64,000 nucleotides of DNA from Prochlorococcus sp. AG-412-I05 (GTDB taxonomy: Bacteria; Cyanobacteriota; Cyanobacteriia; PCC-6307; Cyanobiaceae): NCBI GenBank assembly GCA_003214855.1, contig QCLC01000004.1, positions 1-64,000 on the forward strand. The letters run 5' to 3'. Below, in pieces: positions 56,724 to 64,000 of the stretch. Positions within the stretch are counted from its first letter, which is position 1; the number at the start of each line of letters is the position of its first letter. The translations under genes were made by a program, and so were the position numbers. The notes below the pieces were generated by a model, which saw nothing but the letters and a program-made list of their open reading frames with translations, did not search any database and was not told where the DNA came from.

Positions 56724-57413
56724 TTAGATCGTGCCAAATACGTCGAGATACCTGTCCTCAACTTCGATCACATGCAAATGATCTAGCCCTGCATAACCAA
56801 GCTGTGACTGCACCTCTTGCAAGGTGAAGGCTGCGTGCAGAGACGCCAAATAATCACGAATCAAAATAGAAGGTGCTTCCTGCATGTGTTTTTGTTGAAG
56901 CGCAATAGCATGTTTAGTCGATAAGGGTCGACGCAGATCGCGATGAAATACAAAAGCACCTGGGGCTGCTAAATACTTAGTGACTTGCCATAAAAGATTA
57001 GGTTCATGAAGGTGGTGTAGCAAACTATTACTAACAACGAGAGCAGCCGAACATTTCAAATCGACGCATTGATTCACGAGTGATGAAAGATTGGAACAGC
57101 GATAGGTCAGTCCCTTAAGTTCAGCGGCCATCGTTTTTTGCCGTTGCAAAGCGTGATCAAGCATCGCTTGAGCACCATCAATGCCAAGCACCATCACATC
57201 AGGCCAGAGGCACTGGAGTCGCTCGCAAATATTTCCAGGTCCACAACCAAGATCAACGATCATGCTGCCTGGAGAAGGAATCTTGCACAAGCTGATCAGA
57301 TGCTCCTGCAAGCGTTTGATCAATGCCTCATCACCACAGGAGAAATCTGCTTCGGCATAGGCCTTGGCCTGAAGCGGATCATCCATTAACTCCGGCTCAG
57401 GCAAGCGCTTCAC
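56724..57413 (-). CDS. Class I SAM-dependent methyltransferase
   Basis: A 229-residue soluble methyltransferase. Motif I is IVDLGCGPGNICERL (about 50-64), with GIDGAQAMLDHA as the acidic loop (about 76-87), VVSNSLLHHLHEPN as the post-II segment and FVFHRDLRRP near motif III. The sequence indicates a SAM-binding Rossmann fold of the small-molecule or lipid type; substrate unknown. Starts with GTG at 57413 and is divergent from nrdJ with 117 bases between starts. Confidence 0.85.
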   Translation of the reverse strand: MKRLPEPELMDDPLQAKAYAEADFSCGDEALIKRLQEHLISLCKIPSPGSMIVDLGCGPGNICERLQCLWPDVMVLGIDGAQAMLDHALQRQKTMAAELKGLTYRCSNLSSLVNQCVDLKCSAALVVSNSLLHHLHEPNLLWQVTKYLAAPGAFVFHRDLRRPLSTKHAIALQQKHMQEAPSILIRDYLASLHAAFTLQEVQSQLGYAGLDHLHVIEVEDRYLDVFGTI

Positions 57414-57530
57414 AAGATCTCAATCAGATTTCTCACTAGTCTCAACCAGGCGCTGTCGATGGTGTTACTAAAGCTTGCAGACACCATGAGTGGCGGTAGC
57501 GTTCTCGTACTTATCGGCATAAGCCAACCT

Positions 57531-59873
57531 ATGACCCTGACTTCGAGCAGACCTGAGATAGCAATGACAGCCTTAGAAGCCAGCGGAAAACGTGTTGATT
57601 TCCCGGCCTCGGCTCCAGCCGCTAACCCGGTTTTTTATCGCACTTACAGCCGCCGCAGCTCGTCGGGACGAGAAAGCTGGAACGAAGTGAGCACACGCAA
57701 CCTCCAGGGACTCCAGCAACTCGGCAAACTCAGAGCTGAGGAGGTAGCGCTGATGTCGCGCATGCAAGCCGAGAAAAAGGCTCTCCCCTCTGGTCGCTGG
57801 CTATGGATCGGTGGAACGGATTGGATCGAAAGAGCAGAGAATTTCTCAGGTGCCTACAACTGCACATCCACCAACCTGGTGGACTGGGAAGCCTTTGGTC
57901 TAATGATGGACCTTGCGATGATGGGCTGCGGAACTGGTGCTGTCATTGAACCTCACTTGATTGATCAGCTGCCGGTGGTTCGCAACCCCATCAAAATCGT
58001 AGGCGTCACAGATATTGGCCTAACAGCAGCACATCAAAGACAAGAGCAGACAACTCACAGCATTGAAAACGACGACGTCTTGGTCAAGGTTGGAGACACA
58101 CGTCGTGGCTGGGTGGACAGCTATCAGTTATTACTCGAACTATGCAGCGACAAACACTTCGCTGGACGAACCATCAATGTGAGCATTGACCTTTCAGACG
58201 TAAGGCCAGTAGGCGAGACCCTCAAGGGCTTTGGTGGAATGGCCAATCCAGTGAAACTGAAGGATCTTTATACCCGTGTCGCTCGACTGCTTGGTAAAGC
58301 AGTCGGCCGTCGCCTCACTTCAGTGGAGTGTTGCCTGCTAATCGACGAAGCCGCAGTAACGATCGTTGCAGGCAACATCCGCCGCAGTGCTGGCATGCGT
58401 CAGTTCTCGGCGGAAGATCTTGCAGCTGCAGATGCCAAAGAAAATCTCTGGCAACAAGATGCCGAGGGTAATTGGTGCATCGATCCCGAAAAAGATGCGC
58501 TACGCATGGCCAATCACACCAGGGTTTACCACAACAGACCGAGCCGATCGATTGTGGTTGAGGCCGTAAGAAAACAATTCCATTCTGGAGAGGGTGCCAT
58601 TCAATTCGCACCAGAGGCCATCGCTCGCTCCAATGCAGACCTGCTCACCACACAAGAATTACGCCAGGAATTTATTGGGATCTACTGCGATCAGGGAAAA
58701 GACGAAGCAGGTCGCTGGTTACAGACCAACCACGGTCCGATCGATGCCAGTGAACTCGAGCATCGACTAGGCCGCTATGGCCTAAACCCATGCGGGGAAA
58801 TTCTTGGAGCCGACTTTCACTGCAATTTGGCCGAAATCCATCTCAACCAAATCGACCCTTGCGATGAAGAAGGTCAAACTGATGCTTTCAAAGCTGCTGC
58901 TCTATCGGTTGCCTGCCTACTGAACCATCGCTTTGAAGTCCCCAGATATCGCCAAAGCCGTGCCTGGGATCCAATTGTGGGTGTGAGTTTTACTGGTTTA
59001 TTTGACTTCTTCGTCCATGCATTCGGCACTGCCTGGCTCAGATGGTGGGAGAACGGCCGACCTGACACAGATGAAGGTCGCGATTTCAAGCAAAAGGAAG
59101 CATCCTTTTTGATCCGTTGGAAAAAAATAGTCAACGAAACGGTCTGGGACTATTGCGATCGCCACAAGTTGCGTCGACCTAGCCGTTGCACCACAGTTCA
59201 ACCAGCCGGAACGAAAAGTCTGCTTACAGGAGCAGCGCCGGGATGGCATCCTCCTAAAGCCCAGCGTTTCATTCGTCGGATTACCTTCCGAAAGAATGAT
59301 CCAGTAGCGATGGCATGTATGGACTACGGATACACCGTTGTGCCGTCTCAATCTGATAAAGATGAGCAGGGTCGCCTGCTGGATGATCCATTTGATCCAC
59401 GCTGCAGCGAATGGTTGGTTGAAATTCCCACAGAAGTCAGCTGGGCCAATCTCCCTGGTGCCGATGCTGTCGATATCAATAACTTCTCAGCACTGGCTCA
59501 ATTTGATTTCTACATGCAAGTGCAAAGCCATTACACGGCCCACAACACTTCAGCGACGATCGAACTGCGTGAGGATGAGATAGAAAGTCTGGGAGAAGCG
59601 TTGCATCAGGCCATTGACAACAGTGAGGGGTACATCTCTGCTGCGCTGCTTGCTCGCTTCGATGCCAACAATGCCACCTTCCCGCGCTTGCCGTTTGAAC
59701 CGATCGATGCAAACACATTCGAGCGCCTGCAAGCAGAGGTGGTTAATCGCAGGGTGAGAAGCAACTTCTTCGAGGCTCTTCATTCCTATGACCAAGGTGA
59801 ACTGATGGAGGCGGGGCCGGCTGGATGTGACTCAGACAAATGCCTACTGCCACTGGCCAAACCTGGGAGCTGA
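57531..59873 (+). CDS. nrdJ: Adenosylcobalamin-dependent ribonucleoside-triphosphate reductase (class II)
   Basis: A monomeric class II ribonucleotide reductase that makes deoxyribonucleotides and needs B12. The N-terminal FPASAPAANPVFYRTYSRR is typical of the Lactobacillus leichmannii-type enzyme. The first active-site Cys is in AYNCTSTNL, the NPCGEI loop holds the radical Cys and the Glu, and the C-terminal redox pair is in GCDSDKCLLPL. The ATG at 57531 is preferred because it starts just before the family-conserved N-terminus; ATGs at 57459 and 57564 are alternatives. B12 dependence fits with cobU in this window. A strong hairpin follows the stop. Confidence 0.93.
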   Translation: MTLTSSRPEIAMTALEASGKRVDFPASAPAANPVFYRTYSRRSSSGRESWNEVSTRNLQGLQQLGKLRAEEVALMSRMQAEKKALPSGRWLWIGGTDWIERAENFSGAYNCTSTNLVDWEAFGLMMDLAMMGCGTGAVIEPHLIDQLPVVRNPIKIVGVTDIGLTAAHQRQEQTTHSIENDDVLVKVGDTRRGWVDSYQLLLELCSDKHFAGRTINVSIDLSDVRPVGETLKGFGGMANPVKLKDLYTRVARLLGKAVGRRLTSVECCLLIDEAAVTIVAGNIRRSAGMRQFSAEDLAAADAKENLWQQDAEGNWCIDPEKDALRMANHTRVYHNRPSRSIVVEAVRKQFHSGEGAIQFAPEAIARSNADLLTTQELRQEFIGIYCDQGKDEAGRWLQTNHGPIDASELEHRLGRYGLNPCGEILGADFHCNLAEIHLNQIDPCDEEGQTDAFKAAALSVACLLNHRFEVPRYRQSRAWDPIVGVSFTGLFDFFVHAFGTAWLRWWENGRPDTDEGRDFKQKEASFLIRWKKIVNETVWDYCDRHKLRRPSRCTTVQPAGTKSLLTGAAPGWHPPKAQRFIRRITFRKNDPVAMACMDYGYTVVPSQSDKDEQGRLLDDPFDPRCSEWLVEIPTEVSWANLPGADAVDINNFSALAQFDFYMQVQSHYTAHNTSATIELREDEIESLGEALHQAIDNSEGYISAALLARFDANNATFPRLPFEPIDANTFERLQAEVVNRRVRSNFFEALHSYDQGELMEAGPAGCDSDKCLLPLAKPGS

Positions 59874-59890
59874 CTCAAACGCTGATGGAA

Positions 59891-59918
59891 TCCGTCCTGG
59901 ATGGTTCTCCAGGGCGGA
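59891..59918 (+). terminator. Strong 11-base-pair hairpin downstream of nrdJ
   Basis: TCCGTCCTGGA (59891-59901) pairs with TCCAGGGCGGA (59908-59918) with one G-T pair around TGGTTC, and an A-T pair extends the base. It starts 18 bases after the nrdJ stop. No T-tract follows, so it may be a 3'-end-stabilising or weak terminator structure. Confidence 0.55.
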
Positions 59919-60045
59919 TCAATTGGCAAGAGGCATCAAATTCTGACGAAACCAAATCAATTGGTTGGTAAAGACCATTGCAACCAAAAGCGATAGGTGG
60001 CTATTTATGGAGTGAGGCAAGTTCGACCTACACCTCCTTAAGCCA

Positions 60046-60312
60046 ATGAGCACTACCAAGATCCAGGTCAATGCGATGAGCAAAAGCACAAGAGAAGCAA
60101 TAGTCGACAAACTTAGGGCATGTCAAACAGACGAGCAGTTACTTGCATACGATGCTCAGTTCAACATTGAATCCAATACAGGCCCCTTATATCTAGTAAT
60201 TTGCGAATTTCTACATAATCGCACCATCTCTCGTGCGATTGCCGCCAAGTGGCTAAAGACACTACTGGAAGACCGCGAGAATAAACTTCGGATGGCGAGT
60301 GTAAAAGCCTAG
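60046..60312 (+). CDS. Small hypothetical protein
   Basis: An 88-residue soluble, mostly helical protein (or 78 from an ATG at 60076). Text such as REAIVDKLRACQTDEQLLAY and ISRAIAAKWLKTLLEDRENK suggests two amphipathic helices flanking a more hydrophobic middle. I recognise no family. A minus-strand frame (59919-60110) with two hydrophobic segments overlaps its start; only one of the two is likely to be real, and this one has the more even composition. Confidence 0.45.
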   Translation: MSTTKIQVNAMSKSTREAIVDKLRACQTDEQLLAYDAQFNIESNTGPLYLVICEFLHNRTISRAIAAKWLKTLLEDRENKLRMASVKA

Positions 60313-60667
60313 AACGTTGACTTAGATGCATATAAAGATGATGGTCATGAACTTGAAGAATAATAGCTAGGCCATCACGTCAAAAGTTAACAGCGTTTCA
60401 ATAGGCATGTGACAAAAAGCATGAAGCAGAGTCGCTAAGGAGCATAGAATTCACTCTGCATTTTCATCACTGATATCTACGTAAGAAAACCTATCAATCA
60501 CATGCCTCGACCAAACCAAAAAAACAGGTTTAAAAAACTGATATAGCCTTAATCGACGCACAAATAGATTAACCAACCTCCTATCAAATTGGTTGATTCA
60601 TCTTTGCGATGGCTAGAGATAGGCAAGTGGCTTTAGGGTATTACTATTAACGTGCAGCCATACAAGC
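60313..60667. other. Intergenic region, nothing recognised
   Basis: About 355 A+T-rich bases. A weak inverted repeat, TAACCAA with TTGGTTG around CCTCCTATCAAA (about 60571-60596), is the only structure seen. No gene-like frame. Confidence 0.45.
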
Positions 60668-60925
60668 ATGAAGCCCAAAATTGCTGATGGACCAAATAAG
60701 TCTCAACGAGAAAAAGAGTTTTCTGGTTTAGAAAAGATTTTTACTATTGGGATTGCACCGCGTGGAATCATTGCAATCGGCATCGTGCCGATGGGCCTTG
60801 TAAGTATTGGGGTTGTATCCATGGGTTTAGTCATCATCGGCTGCGTTGGTATGGCAGCCATTAGCGCGTGCCTGCTAGGTATGAGGATATGGGCTAAGAG
60901 AATGAATGTTGTGGCTGCTTGGTAA
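60668..60925 (+). CDS. Small membrane protein with four decapeptide repeats
   Basis: An 85-residue protein. After a polar N-terminus (1-24) come four ten-residue repeats in a row, IGIAPRGIIA, IGIVPMGLVS, IGVVSMGLVI and IGCVGMAAIS (residues 27-66), with Ile-Gly at positions 1-2 and mostly Met-Gly at 6-7. A short basic tail follows. The repeats are hydrophobic enough to be membrane-embedded, but the strict period of ten also fits a beta-helix-like coil. I know of GxxxxG-repeat proteins in bacteria but cannot name the family. It lies in an accessory-looking stretch. Confidence 0.65.
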   Translation: MKPKIADGPNKSQREKEFSGLEKIFTIGIAPRGIIAIGIVPMGLVSIGVVSMGLVIIGCVGMAAISACLLGMRIWAKRMNVVAAW

Positions 60926-60968
60926 GCAATACTAATCAGAGTGCATGGAATAGTGGTTAATAGGCATC

Positions 60969-61421
60969 CTATTCAGCTCTATTACAAGCCAAGCAACCAC
61001 CATTGATTCGATAAGGCGAAAGATGACCATTCAGACAATAAGTGCCTCTAAAAAATTTCTTTACGCCGATTTCCCTGGCATGAGCATCAGTCAAGGGAAG
61101 TTTTAGCCATTGATCTGGAACCTTGCCGACAAGATTCTTTCGAACAATTAGCGCCTGCTTTCGTCTTAAGTTCTCCTCACGATCGTTCTTATCACAAACA
61201 GCCTCAGTTGTGAGTTCCCGAGAACATTCAATGCATTCGGTAATATTCTTTTTCTTTCTCAACCGATGAGATAAAGAGTCACTCGGAACTTCACGCTCAT
61301 TGCCACAACTACAGCGGCACCACCAATAGCAATTACCTGCTGCGGTTCGGCGATTTGATGCACGAACAACAGTTAAGCGTCCATAAACTTCTCCCAGCCG
61401 ATCTCGAGGCTTACTAGGCAT
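60969..61421 (-). CDS. Phage-type protein with two zinc-knuckle modules
   Basis: A 150-residue protein with two likely zinc sites. The N-terminal part, GEVYGRLTVVRAS followed by CYWWCRCSCGNEREVPSDSL and a later ECIECS pair, matches the small GxxFGxLTV...CxCxCG module common in phage proteins and homing-endonuclease neighbours. The C-terminal part, CLNGHLSPYRINGGCLAC (about 130-147), is a second CxxGH...CxxC knuckle. The middle is Lys/Arg-rich. A nucleic-acid-binding role is inferred, and no HNH catalytic motif is seen. Neighbouring tRNA-Ser and orphan genes make a mobile origin plausible. Confidence 0.6.
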   Translation of the reverse strand: MPSKPRDRLGEVYGRLTVVRASNRRTAAGNCYWWCRCSCGNEREVPSDSLSHRLRKKKNITECIECSRELTTEAVCDKNDREENLRRKQALIVRKNLVGKVPDQWLKLPLTDAHAREIGVKKFFRGTYCLNGHLSPYRINGGCLACNRAE

Positions 61422-61895
61422 CAGTAACTTATCAAGTCATGCTTGGACAAATATAATTGACCTCTGGGATCCAACCTCCAAATGCCTGCTTGGCAGCTGT
61501 GAAACATTAGATAGTCAAAATATCCATGAAGATCATACAGGATTGGGAATAGCGCATGACAAAATTAGGATTTGAATACAATGATGTTAATGGCTTAGCG
61601 AGATTTCTCAAAGGAATCGTACTCTTGATATATCGAGGAGCTCACTTCACAAAAAGGAGACGATTGAGGCTATCTGAATGAATAGTTCAGAACTAGCGAA
61701 TTGTTTAGGGAATCTAATAATTCCATCGCGGACGAGTTCAAACATCATTGAGAAGATTTGATTGCTATGACGAGTGAATCACTTTTGCCGCAGCAGAAAC
61801 ACGAATCTAGAGGCTGAGTCAAGCTGGAGGTGGGTCATCATCCATTCAAAGTGATGGTTTAAAATATCAAGGCTGACTTGACAGAGTCAGTTGAG
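61422..61895. other. Intergenic region before tRNA-Ser
   Basis: About 470 bases. A 41-codon frame from an ATG at 61556 (begins MTKLGFEYNDVNG) has no ribosome binding site and was not called. A perfect hairpin CTGACT-TGACAG-AGTCAG occupies 61873-61890, five bases before the tRNA. Confidence 0.45.
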
Positions 61896-61982
61896 GGAGA
61901 GGTGGTCGAGTGGTTGATGGCTCTGGTCTTGAAAACCAGCATGTCCGCAAGGGCATCGTGGGTTCGAATCCCACCCTCTCCG
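61896..61982 (+). tRNA. tRNA-Ser (anticodon UGA)
   Basis: An 87-base cloverleaf with a long variable arm. The acceptor GGAGAGG pairs with CCTCTCC, and the discriminator is G. The anticodon stem-loop is CTGGT-CTTGAAA-ACCAG with TGA at 61930-61932. The variable arm is GCATGTCCGCAAGGGCATC and the T-arm GTGGGTTCGAATCCCAC. The long variable arm and G discriminator are diagnostic for serine. CCA is not encoded. Confidence 0.95.
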
Positions 61983-62079
61983 TTTTAGTTCCCGTGACAG
62001 CAGGTTATTAGATTTCAAAAGAGTTTCTATGTTGATTCCGGTCAAAGCAAGTAGAGTATCTATGTTTACGATGGGCTAC

Positions 62080-63165
62080 TCAAACACTTTGTAGATTTGC
62101 CTCTGCAAGCGTGACTAACTTGTTGGAGTCTGAGTCCCAAAGAATATAAGCAAAGCAATCTGGGATCTCTGAAATGCGCAAGTTCTTTGCTCCATGCAGA
62201 AGTGCTTTATTATGTGTATGGCATGCCTTCAATCTATAATTAGGTATCCGCTCGCAAAGATGATGAATGCTGTGGAAGGAAATATCTGCAAAAAACCAAT
62301 TAAGCCAACGTGGAATATCTAAATTGCTACTCCCTTCAATTGCTGCAGTAAAGTAACTCCAGTCGTCATTACCATGAGCATAGGAACCCTCGAAATTATG
62401 TTGAACAAAAAAGACGCAAATAAAGATTGCTGCCGATGCTGTCATTACAACCGAGTAACAAGTCCAAAACAGACCGACTCCAAGCCATCGACTCATTAAT
62501 AACCAACTTGCTAGAACTAAGAGGTTATTTGCCAGAAGATCTGCTAATTCACCAGAGGTATACCAATAACTTGATTGATGCTTCAGTAATTGAGAGCTAA
62601 AACTGTTGATACTGTTCCAGCCCTCATCTCGAAGGCCTACAACAAATTGACGGCACTTAGACAAACAATATTCTGCTAATCCCAGGAGCAAGGCTAATCG
62701 AGGCTTGATTATGAGGTAAAAGAAACCACCAGGAAATAACATCAATGGATGCCGACTTAGAAAATAAATAGTCTTGTTAATTTTAGATAGAGATTGATAC
62801 TGAGCAAGAGTTAATAAAGCTGAAGGGCCTCGATAAAGCTGCCAATTTCCGTTGTGCTTATGATGATATGCATGCCCACGTGACCAAGGGTGCTGAGGTA
62901 TCGCATTCAGCACTCCTAGAAAAAACCCGGCCGAGCGGTTGAGCCAACGGGAGTGAAAAAGAGAACCGTGTCCGCAATCATGCATTAAAGCAAAGCAGCG
63001 AGACGACAGCAAAACCAATAAGACAAGAACAATGAATAATTGAGCAGCCTTCAGGCCAACTGGAGAGGATGCATGCCCGATCAATGACACCATCAGCCAT
63101 AATCCAGCGATCGGAACAAGAGTGGAGAACAACTGCCAACAAGCCCTAGGGTCACTACGTTGCAA
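62080..63165 (-). CDS. Fatty acid desaturase-type membrane protein
   Basis: A 361-residue membrane protein (from the TTG at 63165) with the three His boxes of membrane desaturases: HDCGH at 62-66, HAYHH at 98-102 and HSIHH at 298-302. An extra HNFEG stretch lies before the third. At least four hydrophobic spans flank them. Acyl-lipid delta-12/omega-3 desaturases fit the box spacing, but beta-carotene hydroxylases or other relatives are possible. The conserved-looking N-terminal text continues upstream of the TTG in the same frame without ATG, GTG or another TTG, so the true start is uncertain (see findings). Confidence 0.8.
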   Translation of the reverse strand: MQRSDPRACWQLFSTLVPIAGLWLMVSLIGHASSPVGLKAAQLFIVLVLLVLLSSRCFALMHDCGHGSLFHSRWLNRSAGFFLGVLNAIPQHPWSRGHAYHHKHNGNWQLYRGPSALLTLAQYQSLSKINKTIYFLSRHPLMLFPGGFFYLIIKPRLALLLGLAEYCLSKCRQFVVGLRDEGWNSINSFSSQLLKHQSSYWYTSGELADLLANNLLVLASWLLMSRWLGVGLFWTCYSVVMTASAAIFICVFFVQHNFEGSYAHGNDDWSYFTAAIEGSSNLDIPRWLNWFFADISFHSIHHLCERIPNYRLKACHTHNKALLHGAKNLRISEIPDCFAYILWDSDSNKLVTLAEANLQSV

Positions 63166-64000
63166 GTAGGGCTCAATGACGAAATCAGTCCTGTTTAAAG
63201 GCCTGTTCTCTGGTGGGGTTGGTGGATCGTAGGATTGTGGTGCGATCTGACTAACGTTTGAAGTGTGCTTCTAATATGACAATTTTATCAGCAAGCTGCT
63301 CCTTTGCATAGAGGTGGATGAAATCGCTAAGCGGGTAAACACATTTCAGACTACCGATCTGTTGATTATGGCTAGGCGAGCATCACCCCAAAAAGGAGTT
63401 GAGAACTTCATTGAGGAACAATCAATCAATAGCGAATACACAAGCCAAATACTCATCCAATAAATATATTATTGGAAAAGCATCATGATTTAAAACCATG
63501 AAAAAATATGCGACAAAACAATTCTACTGCGTTTAACGAATGCCAATTAGGTTATCGGCAACAATCTTCAAGCAATACACGCTGAGATAACTAAAAAAAT
63601 GATATAAAGGCCTAAGCATCAAGACACAAGCAAATCTTGCCAGCCTGCACTAGGCATCAACCAAAGACAATCAATGACTAAAAAAACTAGTAGTGCATAA
63701 TAGAATAGGGCATTGAAATCAACAATCAAAGCCTATCTCAAACCTTTTGCGGAGGTTTCTTAGTATTAAAAGAACCAGAGCGTGGCAAGAATCAAGCCGT
63801 CAAAATGAAAAGCATCGAAACCAACTAAAACTTGCTAGAAAACAAAGATCGGCGCAAAACAAGGCCTATCAAAAGGCTACCAAGGAACAATCGTCAAATA
63901 GATCTAGATGTAGGGACTGATTTTTATATTTTGATTGGCCGATTAAACCAAGAGTAGTTTATGATTCTGTAGGAATAGATTACAGAAAATCTGAAGATCT
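63166..64000. other. 835-base region at the right edge without a supported gene
   Basis: The first about 100 bases are an in-frame upstream extension of the desaturase. Beyond it, a 31-codon frame from an ATG at 63368 and a 57-codon Lys/Arg/Gln-rich frame from a TTG at 63747 to 63920 are seen, neither with good start signals. The region is A+T-rich with long A-runs, and it may hold the 5' end of a gene beyond the window. Confidence 0.45.

Noticed and set aside
59919-60110. 63-residue hydrophobic minus-strand frame
   Set aside because: Overlaps the start of the 60046-60312 gene; evenly hydrophobic text may be the complement of polar codons. Kept only as an alternative.
61556-61681. 41-codon frame before tRNA-Ser
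   Set aside because: No start signal and no recognisable family.
61873-61890. TTGACA at 61878-61883 as a tRNA-Ser promoter -35 box
   Set aside because: A -10 box at the normal distance would fall inside the tRNA; the bases are part of a hairpin.
63368-63463. 31-codon frame from an ATG near the right edge
   Set aside because: Too short, no start signal, no recognisable motif.
63747-63920. 57-codon Lys/Arg/Gln-rich + strand frame
   Set aside because: TTG start without ribosome binding site; composition follows A-rich spacer DNA; no recognisable family.
1-64000. CRISPR array, insertion sequence or complete prophage
   Set aside because: No regularly spaced direct repeats, transposase, integrase or phage structural genes were seen on either strand.

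Overview
The window reads as a marine picocyanobacterial chromosome, most likely a low-light, relatively G+C-rich Prochlorococcus or a close Synechococcus relative. The evidence is a dense gene layout with ATGA-type overlaps and a set of cyanobacteria- or chloroplast-linked genes: psb32, pxcA, a CCB2/CCB4-like cytochrome b6f assembly factor, ycf20, a CPP1-like protein, ctpA, a UPF0182 protein, DUF2996 and DUF3531. It also carries a B12-dependent ribonucleotide reductase and a PAO/CAO-like Rieske oxygenase. No rRNA, CRISPR array, insertion sequence or complete prophage was seen. The two tRNAs are Met(CAU) and Ser(UGA).

Left part (1-24 kb). A truncated FAD oxidoreductase at the left edge is preceded by the relic of a gene broken by several frameshifts and a stop. 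Then come metG-lptC, the CCB-like factor, a TerB protein, psb32-pxcA-cobU-trmL, two paralogous LysM/M23 peptidases around tRNA-Met, and a 2-Cys peroxiredoxin. A minus-strand block follows with UPF0182, ftsH, glycerate kinase, ycf20 and a HAD phosphatase. rpmF sits divergently inside this block and recJ-ClC leads away from it.

Middle part (24-51 kb). Two half-size GDT1/TMEM165 transporters are followed by an RNase II/R-like protein whose catalytic residues look lost, then ubiX, tldD-tldE-fmt and mfd. Between fmt and mfd lies an A+T-rich island with a Rieske oxygenase and, upstream of it, a G+C-rich structured segment that may be an RNA. Next are ctpA, ispG, a family 4 uracil-DNA glycosylase, an aminotransferase linked to a phnD-phnC-phnE phosphonate/phosphite-type transporter, an SGNH hydrolase, a sigma factor and a VTE6-like kinase.

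Right part (51-64 kb). rsmE, a lone ECF-type ATPase, a CPP1-like protein, prfC, a methyltransferase and nrdJ precede an accessory-looking stretch. That stretch holds small orphan proteins (a decapeptide-repeat membrane protein and a two-module zinc-knuckle protein), tRNA-Ser and a fatty acid desaturase with no ordinary start codon for its full frame.

Functional links inside the window: cobU (B12 assembly) and nrdJ (B12-dependent deoxyribonucleotide synthesis); fmt, metG and tRNA-Met; lptC and the peptidases in the cell envelope; and psb32, ctpA, ftsH and pxcA in photosynthetic maintenance.
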